55,900 nucleotides of DNA. It comes from Bacillota bacterium. GTDB lineage: Bacteria > Bacillota > Clostridia > Christensenellales > Aristaeellaceae. Shown piece after piece: positions 1 through 8,390 of the stretch. Position numbers and translations under genes: made by a program. The stretch spans positions 1-55,900 of the forward strand of contig JAEWYP010000096.1 in assembly GCA_023395615.1 (NCBI GenBank), in the 5' to 3' direction. The notes beneath the pieces were generated by a model. The model saw only the letters and a program-made list of their open reading frames with translations. It ran no database searches and was not told where the DNA came from. Each line of letters starts with the position of its first letter. Position 1 is the stretch's first letter.

Positions 1-22
1 GCCTGCGTTTCCACCCCCGCGC

Positions 23-51
23 TTGAAATGCCGTCCGGGTTTGTGTATAAT
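23..51 (+). promoter_or_regulatory. Sigma-A-type promoter for murA
   Basis: TTGAAA (23-28) and TATAAT (46-51) are separated by 17 bp. The -10 ends 54 bases before the murA start, and no other gene lies between. Confidence 0.75.
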
Positions 52-105
52 GGGGAATGGTCTACCAATCCAACGCTTAGCGTTTCCCGAGGGAGGGATT
101 GACCG

Positions 106-1374
106 GTGAACTGCGGCAAGGACAAAATGCTGATAACGGGCGGCAAGCCCTTAATGGGTGAAATTACGGTGAGCGGCGGTAAAAACACAGCCGTCGCTGT
201 TATCCCGGCCACGTTGTTAAGCGACGAGCCCAGCACCATCGAGAATCTGCCTGATATTGAAGACGTACACGCGCTGATTGAGATCTTGCAGCTTCTGGGC
301 GCGAAAACGGAATATGTGCCTGACCAGTACCTGAAAGTTTATCCCAAGGACGCAAACGGCCACAGAGTTCCCTATCAATACACCAATCGGCTGCGAGCCA
401 GTTATTATCTGCTGGGCGCTTTGCTTGGCCGTATCGGCCGGGCCGAAGTCGCGTATCCCGGCGGATGCGACATCGGAAGCCGCCCCATCGACCAGCATCT
501 GAAAGGCTTTGTTGCCCTTGGTGCGACCATCGAGGATCGCGGCGGAATGGTGCTCGCCAAAGCCGATCACCTGACTGGCTCGGACATCTTTTTTGATATG
601 GTAACCGTCGGCGCAACGATTAACGTGATGCTCGCCGCCGCGAAGGCGGAAGGCACCACCGTAATCTACAATGCCGCCAAAGAGCCGCACATTGTAGACC
701 TGGCCAACTTTTTAAACTCCATGGGCGCGCGCATCAAGGGTGCCGGCACAGATGTGATCCGCATCACCGGCAAGCCGCAATTGCATGGCACCACCTATAC
801 CGTAATCCCCGACCAGATCGAGACCGGAACGCTGATGATCGCGGCGGCCGCCACGCGCGGAGACGTTACCATTCGCGGCTGCATCCCCACCCATATGGAA
901 AGTCTGAGCGCTAAACTGCTGGAGATGGGCGTACGCGTAAGCGAAAACGACGACTCCATCCGTGTCAGGCCCCAATCCGAGCAGCGGGGCGTGAATATTA
1001 AGACACAGGTTTATCCCGGTTTCCCCACCGACTTACAGCAGCCGATGACCGCGCTTTTATGCATGGCGACCGGAACCTCCACCGTTTGCGAAACCATCTT
1101 TGAACAGCGTTTTAAACATCTGGATGAGCTGCGCCGCATGGGTGCGCGCATCAAGCTGGTGGATCGCACCGTGCTGGTGGAAGGCGTGCGGGAACTGTAC
1201 GGCGCGCCCGTGACCGTAACCGACCTGCGCGCGGGCGCGGCGCTGATTGTGGCGGGGCTGATGGCCAAGGGCACAACCGAAATTTACGAAACCGGCTTTA
1301 TCGACCGCGGCTATGAGCGCATCGAGGAGAAGTTGCGTTCCCTTGGCGCGGACATCCGGCGCGAGCAACTGTAA
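106..1374 (+). CDS. murA: UDP-N-acetylglucosamine 1-carboxyvinyltransferase
   Basis: Transfers enolpyruvate from phosphoenolpyruvate to UDP-GlcNAc, the first committed step of peptidoglycan synthesis, in the cytosol. The 422-residue length is normal. Lys26-Asn27 in the SGGKN motif and Cys121 in PGGCDIGSRPID match the substrate-binding Lys-Asn pair and the fosfomycin-reactive catalytic cysteine of the family; the two-lobed EPSP-synthase fold spans the whole protein. The start is GTG, chosen because GGGAGGG (91-97) sits 8 bases upstream; an ATG at 127 has no such site. Firmicutes often carry two murA copies and I cannot tell which paralogue this is. A DnaJ-domain gene follows 75 bp downstream, probably in the same transcript. 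Confidence 0.96.
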   Translation: MNCGKDKMLITGGKPLMGEITVSGGKNTAVAVIPATLLSDEPSTIENLPDIEDVHALIEILQLLGAKTEYVPDQYLKVYPKDANGHRVPYQYTNRLRASYYLLGALLGRIGRAEVAYPGGCDIGSRPIDQHLKGFVALGATIEDRGGMVLAKADHLTGSDIFFDMVTVGATINVMLAAAKAEGTTVIYNAAKEPHIVDLANFLNSMGARIKGAGTDVIRITGKPQLHGTTYTVIPDQIETGTLMIAAAATRGDVTIRGCIPTHMESLSAKLLEMGVRVSENDDSIRVRPQSEQRGVNIKTQVYPGFPTDLQQPMTALLCMATGTSTVCETIFEQRFKHLDELRRMGARIKLVDRTVLVEGVRELYGAPVTVTDLRAGAALIVAGLMAKGTTEIYETGFIDRGYERIEEKLRSLGADIRREQL

Positions 1375-1449
1375 TCAAAGCGGCGCGATGCCGTGGCGGA
1401 GCCGTAATCCGGTTCTTCGGCCCGGTGGCGAGCCTTTTCCATCTGGGGG

Positions 1450-1992
1450 GTGAGTATTCTGTACGACAAAAAGCCTTTCGAGGTTCTGGGGCTTTCCCCG
1501 GGCGCGGAGGCTTCTCAGGTACGCGCCGCTTACCGCAGGCTGGTCAAAGCCTGCCACCCGGATCAGTACCAGGACCCGGAAAAGCAGAAAACCGCGCAGG
1601 AAGCGCTGATTGAGCTGAACCTTGCTTATGAGGAAGCGTTGAAACAATGCTCCCAGCGGCATGTGGGTTTCAACCTCGTGCCACAGGAGGAAGCCAAACA
1701 CTTTGCCGCCCGGCTGATTGAACAGGGCAATCTGGAAAGCGCGCTGCGCCAGCTGAACCGCGCGGACAGCAAAGACGCGGAATGGTTTTATATACAGGGC
1801 AACATTCTGATGGGCCTTCGCCAGTACCAGACCGCTCACCAAAGTTACCGCGAAGCCGTGCGCCGCGAGCCGGACAACAACCACTATCGTGCCGGGGCGC
1901 TGGACGCGGCCATCGCGTTAAAAAGAAGTCATGACCCGCTTACGCGGATCGCAGACTGGATTGGCGGCCTGTTCCAGCCGGGTAAAAAATAG
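1450..1992 (+). CDS. J-domain protein with TPR-like C-terminal half
   Basis: 180 residues. The N-terminal 65 or so residues form a J domain with the HPD motif (CHPDQYQDP) that stimulates DnaK ATPase activity. Residues about 85-150 look like two TPR helical hairpins (alternating A/Y/G/A positions in LIEQGNLESALRQL and YQTAHQSYREAV). It lacks the Gly/Phe and zinc-finger regions of true DnaJ, so it is a small specialised co-chaperone whose client is unknown. The start is GTG, preceded by a G-run rather than a clear Shine-Dalgarno, so the exact start is uncertain. It follows murA and ends at a clear terminator. Confidence 0.8.
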   Translation: MSILYDKKPFEVLGLSPGAEASQVRAAYRRLVKACHPDQYQDPEKQKTAQEALIELNLAYEEALKQCSQRHVGFNLVPQEEAKHFAARLIEQGNLESALRQLNRADSKDAEWFYIQGNILMGLRQYQTAHQSYREAVRREPDNNHYRAGALDAAIALKRSHDPLTRIADWIGGLFQPGKK

Positions 1993-2023
1993 AACAGCCT
2001 TCCTGTTGGGATGGCTGTTTTTT
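1993..2023 (+). terminator. Rho-independent terminator of the murA/J-domain unit
   Basis: Seven-base arms AACAGCC (1993-1999) and GGCTGTT (2013-2019) are followed by a run of T. It begins directly after the stop codon. Confidence 0.85.
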
Positions 2024-2038
2024 ATGTCCAGCATCGGT

Positions 2039-2067
2039 TTGCATCAATTTCCATAATATGGTATAAT
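2039..2067 (+). promoter_or_regulatory. Promoter candidate for the 364-residue orphan gene
   Basis: TTGCAT (2039-2044) and TATAAT (2062-2067) with 17 bp spacing, in an AT-rich stretch. It leaves an untranslated leader of about 245 nt in which I see no obvious riboswitch or strong hairpin. Confidence 0.55.
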
Positions 2068-2318
2068 TCATTGAGTGAATTTGAATTATTATCCTTCAGG
2101 ATACGGTAACAATGTGATCCCAGACAGCCTGTACGAACTCTACACCCTCTGCCTTGCCACAGCATCCAGCCCATTTATTAGTTTGAGACAGTAAAACAAG
2201 CGCGACCGATCCTTCTAAACGTATGGTCTTTTTTCGGCATGCCGCTTTCCCCCGAAGAAACCAATTCTTTGAAGATGTGCAAACTCAACGCTTTATGCAA
2301 TGGACAGGAGGTGCTCCT

Positions 2319-3413
2319 ATGTCGTTCTCAGATTTCATCGCCTTGTTAAACACCAAAGCCTGCCAGCAAGCCTATGGGTATATCGGCAAGCATAAGCCGC
2401 TGGATCCATCCAAACCAACCTATCTGACCGTAAATTTAGAGTGTGCATATATTCCCTATGTTCGCAAAGGAATCGACAAGTTTTACGCTACGCTGTATGG
2501 AAATATCTCACTATCACCGGATGCGGACGCAAAAAACAGTTTTCAGGTGATAGATACATTATCCTCACTACCGGAAATCAAGGAGCTGGATGCCAGGCAT
2601 CTGGACCGTATCGCATTAGGCCCTCATCGCCTGCTAGATGACGTTCCTTATCGGTTTGAGGGGCTGCATGTGAACTTATGTTTGTTCTCTGTGCAATCCG
2701 GCAACCTCGCCGGTCCCTATATTGATCTGCTGAAATCAATCGCAAACGCCGCCGGTATCTCGTTTCTGTCTCAAGCCGCCCCCCTTGCGGACGTTATCCA
2801 AAAAGGGATCACCAATCTTGTCGGCCCAAACGAGTTGGAGATTGGCCGCTGCGGGATGTTTGATCCGGTGGAAACCGGGTATTATGTGGTCGTTCGAACC
2901 GACAAAACCTCGCTCGCTCTGAACGAACTGGAGTTTGATCCGGAGTCCCGAAAACTGATGCGAAGCGGTCAGCCCTTAACGGATTTCCCCTACTTCGTGT
3001 TAAGATTCCTTCAATCTGACAAGAGAGAAAACTGGAGCCGAATTCCAAAAATTAACGAAGCTCTATACGCAATGCGAGATCAGTTCACCCGCACGCCGAA
3101 GGAATATGCCGTTAATCAGAAACTGTTTGACTTGTTTGAGTGCGCCGTCATGTTGACGCCTGATTTACTGGAAGATGACGCTGCCGCTATTGTTCGCTAT
3201 ATGCGTGACAAATCCCGGATTTTCCTTTCTGCTCCGGAAAAATCCGCAAAGACAGTAGTTGATGTGAAACCGGGCTCCGAAAATCAACCTGTTGTTCTAT
3301 CTGCAGATGCGTCCCGCTTATATGAACCCTTGGACAGTCCGATATCCATGGCATATGAAACGCCTGAACAGTCTTTAAATGAGATTAACCAGTTGTTATG
3401 GGATGACAAGTGA
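2319..3413 (+). CDS. Hypothetical protein, unrecognised family
   Basis: I do not recognise this 364-residue protein. The start is ATG at 2319, placed by a strong AGGAGGTG at 2306-2313; the same frame is open upstream to 2223 but without a ribosome site. No signal peptide or membrane span is visible and the sequence reads as a soluble mixed alpha/beta protein. It has a hydrophobic core segment near residues 120-150 (GLHVNLCLFSVQSG then a helix), a GxYVVVRTD strand near residue 190, and a polar C-terminal tail. The gene is visibly richer in A and T than its neighbours, has its own promoter and stands alone between two convergent housekeeping genes, which suggests acquisition by transfer. Confidence 0.7.
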   Translation: MSFSDFIALLNTKACQQAYGYIGKHKPLDPSKPTYLTVNLECAYIPYVRKGIDKFYATLYGNISLSPDADAKNSFQVIDTLSSLPEIKELDARHLDRIALGPHRLLDDVPYRFEGLHVNLCLFSVQSGNLAGPYIDLLKSIANAAGISFLSQAAPLADVIQKGITNLVGPNELEIGRCGMFDPVETGYYVVVRTDKTSLALNELEFDPESRKLMRSGQPLTDFPYFVLRFLQSDKRENWSRIPKINEALYAMRDQFTRTPKEYAVNQKLFDLFECAVMLTPDLLEDDAAAIVRYMRDKSRIFLSAPEKSAKTVVDVKPGSENQPVVLSADASRLYEPLDSPISMAYETPEQSLNEINQLLWDDK

Positions 3414-3463
3414 TTTCTCTGATTGAAGCCGCTAGATTGTTCAGCGATATTCTCCGCAAACAT

Positions 3464-3493
3464 GGAACGGTGGGCGCAAGCGCTCACCGTTCC
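3464..3493. terminator. Perfect hairpin between convergent genes
   Basis: Arms GGAACGGTGGGCG (3464-3476) and CGCTCACCGTTCC (3481-3493) pair over 13 bp with one G-T wobble and a four-base loop. It lies between the orphan gene (plus) and the HAD gene (minus). No good T-run follows on either strand, so terminator function is inferred from position. Confidence 0.5.
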
Positions 3494-3512
3494 TGACATA
3501 TTCTCCGTTTCC

Positions 3513-4121
3513 TTATCTTTGAAGTGTTTCCAGATATGTCCACAGGGCTTGCGCGTTGCCATCGAAATGATAGGCTTGCCAGCCTTCACGCCGAGCGGCC
3601 TCAATGTTATCCGCGTTATCGTCGATAAACAGGCATTCCGAAGGGATCAGTCCGTACCGCCGGGTCAGCAGCTGATAAATCGCCGGATCGGGTTTTACCA
3701 GTCCTTCGTCGGCCGAGAAGAGCACACCGTGAAAACGCTCCAGAAGCGGTACGATCTCCCGGTGGCGGCTGACCGCCAGATTGGCGTTGGAAAGCAGGTA
3801 CACACCGTACCCCGTATCCAGCGCCCAGCGCGCGTTATCAATCATTGCCGGAATCGGTGTTAAAATGTTCCAGGGCATGCCGTTCAGCAACTGCGGCACC
3901 AGCGGGCGAAGGTGTGGGTCGCTCAGCCGGGCCTGTGCGCGCCGCCCCAGCTCGTCCTGCTCAATTGTGTTATCGTCAAGTTTTACCCATTCCGGGTGGG
4001 TAAACAACGCCGCGTATACCGATTGCGCATCCGCTTCGTTTCCGGCGGCGGCGCGGCACGCTTCCAGCGGGTGGTAGTCCATCAGCACCATGCCCATGTC
4101 GAATACAATATTGCGTATCAT
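3513..4121 (-). CDS. HAD-superfamily phosphatase, YihX-like
   Basis: 202 residues. HAD motif I is FDMGMVLMD with the nucleophile Asp8, motif II is LLSNAN, motif III has the Lys of VKPDPAIY and motif IV is FIDDNADN. The second motif-I aspartate of ordinary HAD phosphatases (position +2) is Gly10, as in the FDLGNV group that contains E. coli YihX, a sugar-phosphate phosphatase; the FIDDNADNIEAA block also resembles YihX. Likely a cytosolic small-metabolite phosphatase, substrate unknown. GGGAGG at 4133-4138 supports the ATG at 4121. Confidence 0.85.
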   Translation of the reverse strand: MIRNIVFDMGMVLMDYHPLEACRAAAGNEADAQSVYAALFTHPEWVKLDDNTIEQDELGRRAQARLSDPHLRPLVPQLLNGMPWNILTPIPAMIDNARWALDTGYGVYLLSNANLAVSRHREIVPLLERFHGVLFSADEGLVKPDPAIYQLLTRRYGLIPSECLFIDDNADNIEAARREGWQAYHFDGNAQALWTYLETLQR

Positions 4122-4162
4122 TGGTCAAAAAGCCTCCCAGACATCCATTCTTCAACGGGATC

Positions 4163-4192
4163 ATTCTACCACGTCCCTGCACGCGGCCGCAA
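4163..4192 (-). promoter_or_regulatory. Promoter for the HAD gene
   Basis: On the minus strand TTGCGG (4192-4187), 18 bp, then TAGAAT (4168-4163) with an extended -10 TG. It lies 40 bases before the HAD start. Confidence 0.55.
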
Positions 4193-4215
4193 CCGTACAA
4201 CATGCAGGGATGTAA

Positions 4216-4254
4216 AGCAGGGCCGGAGACGGCGTTTCCGTCTTCGGCCCTGCT
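4216..4254 (-). terminator. Terminator of the AraC-type regulator gene
   Basis: A 17-bp stem (4216-4232 with 4238-4254, one G-T pair) lies 22 bases past the stop codon of the minus-strand regulator. The following minus-strand bases are only modestly T-rich. Confidence 0.7.
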
Positions 4255-4276
4255 CCCGCTCTCAGCGATAAAGAGG

Positions 4277-5122
4277 TCAGCTCTTCGCGCGCACGGGGAT
4301 CCAGATTTCGCTTTCGTAATCGGCAGCCTGCATATCGCCCTGCGTATACATTTCGATATTCACACCGCCGGTCATATCGTACTCGTTGTTATTCGGCAGC
4401 CATTCCGTGAAAATTTGCCGGTTCACCTTCTGAATGGCATCAGGCATCGGCCCCACGCTGCGGAACTTCGCCCAGGTAAACGCGTGGATCTTACGCTTGG
4501 TGAATCCCTCCGGCGTCTCCGCATCCGGTTCGCAGAAACAACCGATCATATAGGTAAACTCCGGGCTGTTTTCCTCGTCAAAGCAGATGCCCAAAGCGCC
4601 GCATACCTTTTTCTGCTGTCCTTCGGTATAATACTCACTCCAGAATTTCGGTATCTCCTGAAACCCGGTATCGTAGCGGAACCTGCGTTCCAGTCCTACC
4701 ACCATCATCTCTCCGATTTTTTCAACCGTGTAATCCATCATGCTTCCTCCTCTTAGTTCCACGTGGATCTGGAGAGGGTTGAGATAACGAAGTTGCACGT
4801 GCGAGCGTTGCGCCGCCGAAGGGGTTACGCCGTGGAAGCGCCGGAATGCTTTTTGAAAGCTTTCCGGTGTTTCGTATCCATACTTCAGCGCCGCATCGAT
4901 CACCTTGCCGCCGCCAAACTGCAATTCCTGCCCCGCCACAGATAGCCTTCGCTGCCGGATATAATCCGAAAGCGACATTCCCGTGAGGATGAAGAACAGC
5001 CGCTGCAGGTAGAAGGGGGAGTACGCCGCCACATGCGACACCGCCTCGACAGACAGGGTTTCGTCCGTCAGGTGGTCTTCCACATACGTTAGCGCCCGGT
5101 TCACACTCGCAATCCACTCCAT
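4277..5122 (-). CDS. AraC-family regulator with GyrI-like effector domain
   Basis: 281 residues. Residues 1-110 hold two helix-turn-helix units of the AraC/XylS type, ending in a typical Y.ETPESFQKAFRRFHGVTPSA signature region. Residues about 130-281 are a GyrI-like/SOUL-fold small-molecule-binding domain. Members of this arrangement (Rob/BmrR-like) often activate drug-efflux or stress genes on binding hydrophobic ligands; the ligand here is unknown. It follows galM on the same strand but is separated from it by a terminator, so it is probably transcribed alone. Confidence 0.87.
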   Translation of the reverse strand: MEWIASVNRALTYVEDHLTDETLSVEAVSHVAAYSPFYLQRLFFILTGMSLSDYIRQRRLSVAGQELQFGGGKVIDAALKYGYETPESFQKAFRRFHGVTPSAAQRSHVQLRYLNPLQIHVELRGGSMMDYTVEKIGEMMVVGLERRFRYDTGFQEIPKFWSEYYTEGQQKKVCGALGICFDEENSPEFTYMIGCFCEPDAETPEGFTKRKIHAFTWAKFRSVGPMPDAIQKVNRQIFTEWLPNNNEYDMTGGVNIEMYTQGDMQAADYESEIWIPVRAKS

Positions 5123-5216
5123 GGTATCCTCTCCTTTACGGGAACATTGTATCAGGCACAGGGGATAAAAACCTGTCCGATCTTGCGCTGCTTTGTCCTA
5201 AAAATCGGCACACGGT

Positions 5217-5250
5217 AAAAAGCGGCGCCCGGCATATCGCCGTGCGCCGC
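5217..5250 (-). terminator. Terminator of galM
   Basis: Outer arms GCGGCGC (5222-5228) and GCGCCGC (5244-5250), an inner GCCG/CGGC stem, and on the minus strand five T residues (5221-5217). It lies 10 bases beyond the galM stop. Confidence 0.9.
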
Positions 5251-5260
5251 CCCGGTTGCT

Positions 5261-6316
5261 TTAACGCACGCCGAACGCGTATATCGTTTTGGTAAAGTAG
5301 GTTTCTTCCGGGCGAAGCACGATGCTGGGATACTGTGGCTGGTGTACCGCGTCCGGGTAGTGCTGCGTTTCCAGGCATATTCCGCTGTACGCGTGGTACT
5401 GCACTCCGCCTTTGCCCTTCTGGTGCAGCCCCTGCCCGGTATAAATCTGCACGCCGGGCTGGTCGGTATAGGTTCTCATCTCGCGTCCTGTTTTGGGAGA
5501 ATATAGAATGGCGATCAGCTTCTGCTGGCGATCATTGCCCGCGCAGTAGTTAAAATCCACCCCCATGGCGGCTTTCATGTCGGGATCAATATGGGTGTGC
5601 GACAGCACATCCCCTACACGCCTGGGGCTGCTGAAGTCGTATGCCACGCTTTTCTGCGGAATCAGTTTCCCCGTAGGGATCAGGGCTTCATCCACATCCC
5701 CGACATAATCCGCAAAAATCTGCAGTTCCAGCTCTTCCACACTGGGCGCGTCGTGACCGTCCAGATTGAAGTAGGCATGGTTAGTCATATTGACGACTGT
5801 CGTTTTGTTGGTGTTAGCGCGATACTCAATCCCCAAACGATTCTGATCGTCAAAGGTATAGCGCACTGTGACCGCCAGCTCCCCGGGAAAACCATGGTCG
5901 CCGTCCGGGCTCGTCAGCGTCAGTTTCAGTGTATCAATCTCCTTGCCTTCCTCCGGCTCGGCTTTCCACATCCTCACGGAAAAATTGTCGAAGCCACCGT
6001 GCAGGGTATGCTTTCCGCAGTTTGCGTCCAGCGGATAGGTTTTCCCTTCCAGTTCAAACTTCGCGCCGGAGATACGATTTCCAACGCGGCCGATCAACGC
6101 GCCCATGCTGCCGCTGTCGGCGGTATAAGCCGTCGCATCCTCAAAGCCGAGGTTCACATCCGCAAGCTTGCCGTGGCGATCCGGAACGATAATCTGTGTG
6201 ATCACGCCGCCGAAATCCAGAATGGAAACCGACGCGCCCGTCGCGTTGGTCATCGTATACTGCGTAACGGAATTCCCATGATGATCCTTACCGTAAGGTT
6301 TTGTTGTAATGCTCAT
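5261..6316 (-). CDS. galM: Aldose 1-epimerase (mutarotase)
   Basis: Interconverts alpha and beta anomers of galactose or glucose, feeding the Leloir pathway. 351 residues from the ATG at 6316, which has AGGAGG at 6327-6332; an in-frame extension to 6376 lacks a site. His106 (LHGG), His180 (NHAYFNLDG), Asp254 (VDFNY) and Glu316 (LETQHYPDA) match the substrate and catalytic residues of the family. No signal peptide, so cytosolic. No other galactose genes are nearby. Its promoter faces that of the divergent lipase gene. Confidence 0.93.
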   Translation of the reverse strand: MSITTKPYGKDHHGNSVTQYTMTNATGASVSILDFGGVITQIIVPDRHGKLADVNLGFEDATAYTADSGSMGALIGRVGNRISGAKFELEGKTYPLDANCGKHTLHGGFDNFSVRMWKAEPEEGKEIDTLKLTLTSPDGDHGFPGELAVTVRYTFDDQNRLGIEYRANTNKTTVVNMTNHAYFNLDGHDAPSVEELELQIFADYVGDVDEALIPTGKLIPQKSVAYDFSSPRRVGDVLSHTHIDPDMKAAMGVDFNYCAGNDRQQKLIAILYSPKTGREMRTYTDQPGVQIYTGQGLHQKGKGGVQYHAYSGICLETQHYPDAVHQPQYPSIVLRPEETYFTKTIYAFGVR

Positions 6317-6380
6317 TTTGCGCCGTCCTCCTGCCAGTTTGTAAACGGGCCGTCTGCTCGCCCGCAGAAACGTCACGCAC

Positions 6381-6409
6381 AGTATACCGCGATTTCATAC
6401 CGGGAGCAA
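6381..6409 (-). promoter_or_regulatory. Promoter of galM
   Basis: Minus strand TTGCTC (6409-6404), 17 bp, TATACT (6386-6381). Confidence 0.7.
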
Positions 6410-6443
6410 GCTGTTTACCATGCCTGTACGCGCTTTGGAGAAT

Positions 6444-6453
6444 GTGCTATACT
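6444..6453 (+). promoter_or_regulatory. Extended -10 for the lipase gene
   Basis: TGTGCTATACT contains an extended -10 (TGC then TATACT at 6448-6453), 69 bases before the chosen start. No convincing -35 is present, which extended -10 promoters can tolerate. It diverges from the galM promoter about 40 bp away. Confidence 0.5.
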
Positions 6454-6522
6454 GGGCCGACGGCGGTTCTCCCGCCGCAATCGTTTCATACGTACTCATC
6501 AGGCAAAGGGAGTTGGATACGG

Positions 6523-8172
6523 ATGCTGACCCTCCCCAGATTTCGTTTTCATCGGGCTTCCGCCGCAACGGCCGATGATAGAGCCATTGCAGGCGGCGCG
6601 TTAACCGATGTACCGCTCTCCAACGTGCGCAGGCTCTGTCTGCCGCCGTTACGTACTTCCGATGGCATTCTGCGCCAGCCGCCGGATGATACGGCGCTGC
6701 AGATGTCGCTGGAACTTGCCTATCTTACCTATACGCTTGATCTGGCTCCGTGGATGCGATCCGGCTGGACAGATATCTCCATTCAGGTGGATAACCGTCT
6801 GCAAAGCGGCGTGACCGTATCCGAAAGCGAAAGCGCGGGCAGCGAGCGGATTCGGCGGCTGATGAACGCGTTTAAGGTTGCGCGCGCACGGCAGGAACTG
6901 AAAGAGCGCAACCCGCTCTCGCAGATGATGGGCGCACTCCGTCAGCGTGAGAAAAGCGATACCATCAAAGCCGTAACCATGCTGCACCCCACAGGTGACG
7001 GGCGCTATCTGGTAGCCATTGGTTTTATGGGAACCGGATCACGGTTTTATGATTGGTTCAGCAATTTCCGCTTTGACACGGAAGCCGGTTTTCATCGGGG
7101 GTTTTACCAGCTTACCTGCTATTTTGAGCAGAATGCCGAACGAATTCAGTTCCCCGACACGGCTGCCGCGCTGGGGCTTTCCCGGTTAACGCTTGCGGAT
7201 GTGCTGGAAGAAATGGCGAAACCACACAGTCGTTTCTCCCTGTGGATAGCAGGTCACAGCCAGGGCGCTGCGGTGATGCAGATTTTCTGTCACCGTCTGC
7301 TTACCGACCGGAGTGTGCTGCCACAGTATCTTGTGGGGTACGGTTTTGCTTCCCCTACGGTTTCCGCGGGCAGAAACCCGCGTGATCCCGCCGATTATCC
7401 TTTATATCATCTGGTGAATACCGATGATATGGTGCCCCGCATCGGTTCGCTGAATCACCTGGGGTTAGGGCTGGAATACCGGGCGAACGACGCGCTGCGT
7501 TCCACCGCCTACGGTTGGGTTGACAGTCCGGAGGAAAAGGAGCGCCTCGACATCGCCCAAACACTGCTTCGCCCCGTCAAGGATACCCCCACGATGCTGG
7601 AAGCGCTTACCGCTTTGATGGAGACCATCAGCGAGGAGAAAACCGAAGAAAGTATTAACGCTCTGGTAGAGAAGCCATGGAGCATCGCGCCGCTGGACAA
7701 AGCTTTCAACTTCGCGGGAGGCAAGGCGAAAAGCTCAATGGAACGGTCGGTACGCTATATGCGCCTTGCCTACCGTTCGCTGACAGGCTACAGGATGAGC
7801 ACGGAGAAGGTCGCCGCGCTGAAGGAAGAATATCGTCCTTTGGTGAAAACGCTGCCCCTGCGCGCACTGATCGGCGCAATGACGGATCGCCTTCATCCGC
7901 CACATCGGTTGCAGCGTCCGCAGGGACAGCCGGGCGCGTATGAATACATCGTAAAAAACGGCAGCGCCTGCCTGCACCCCTTTGTATGGCATACTACGCC
8001 GGGTTGCCGTCCCATTCGCGCCGAATCCGCGGGATGCGTTTCATTCCTGCGGCATGGTGACCGTCCCCTGCCCCTACCGCATATACCGGCATCCCGAAGC
8101 GCCCGTTCCCGCGGGTTCGGAGCACGCCGGCAGAGACGTTCCCGGATGCAGATTTTACATTCCGCACCCTGA
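6523..8172 (+). CDS. Class-3-type lipase, alpha/beta hydrolase
   Basis: 549 residues from ATG 6523 (AAAGGGAG at 6505-6512). The nucleophile elbow is GHSQG with Ser246; GFMGTGSRFYDWFSNFR upstream and the VNTDDMVPRIG segment downstream (a plausible catalytic Asp) match the fungal-type lipase_3 fold. A basic helical insertion (residues about 110-150) precedes the core. No signal peptide is seen, so the protein is probably intracellular or peripheral. The last 70 or so residues are Arg/Ser/Pro-rich with no recognisable fold, and another frame is open over the same DNA, so a frameshift near 7960-8000 or a degenerate tail is possible. Substrate unknown. Confidence 0.75.
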   Translation: MLTLPRFRFHRASAATADDRAIAGGALTDVPLSNVRRLCLPPLRTSDGILRQPPDDTALQMSLELAYLTYTLDLAPWMRSGWTDISIQVDNRLQSGVTVSESESAGSERIRRLMNAFKVARARQELKERNPLSQMMGALRQREKSDTIKAVTMLHPTGDGRYLVAIGFMGTGSRFYDWFSNFRFDTEAGFHRGFYQLTCYFEQNAERIQFPDTAAALGLSRLTLADVLEEMAKPHSRFSLWIAGHSQGAAVMQIFCHRLLTDRSVLPQYLVGYGFASPTVSAGRNPRDPADYPLYHLVNTDDMVPRIGSLNHLGLGLEYRANDALRSTAYGWVDSPEEKERLDIAQTLLRPVKDTPTMLEALTALMETISEEKTEESINALVEKPWSIAPLDKAFNFAGGKAKSSMERSVRYMRLAYRSLTGYRMSTEKVAALKEEYRPLVKTLPLRALIGAMTDRLHPPHRLQRPQGQPGAYEYIVKNGSACLHPFVWHTTPGCRPIRAESAGCVSFLRHGDRPLPLPHIPASRSARSRGFGARRQRRSRMQILHSAP

Positions 8173-8270
8173 CCTGCCCTCGCTCCCCGCAAGGGCCGCC
8201 GGGCCGCTGGAAACCTTCTGTCACAGGGCTGAACGCGGCTTTCCCCGTTTGGCGTCCGGCGATTTGGGGG

Positions 8271-8299
8271 TTGTTAAGAACCGCCATTCTTGGTATAAT
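8271..8299 (+). promoter_or_regulatory. Promoter for the propeller-protein/plsX unit
   Basis: TTGTTA (8271-8276), 17 bp, TATAAT (8294-8299) with an extended TG. It rules out translation starts before about 8306 for the gene downstream. Confidence 0.8.
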
Positions 8300-8390
8300 T
8301 GCAGATGGTATATGTAAATCGAACGGCTTTGTCCGAATCAAGCCGCGGACAAATAACAAAGCAGGCATGTGGGATAAGGAGTGCAAGATT

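Noticed and set aside
2024..2318. Riboswitch in the leader of the orphan gene
   Set aside because: No stable nested stems or known aptamer motif could be found by eye.
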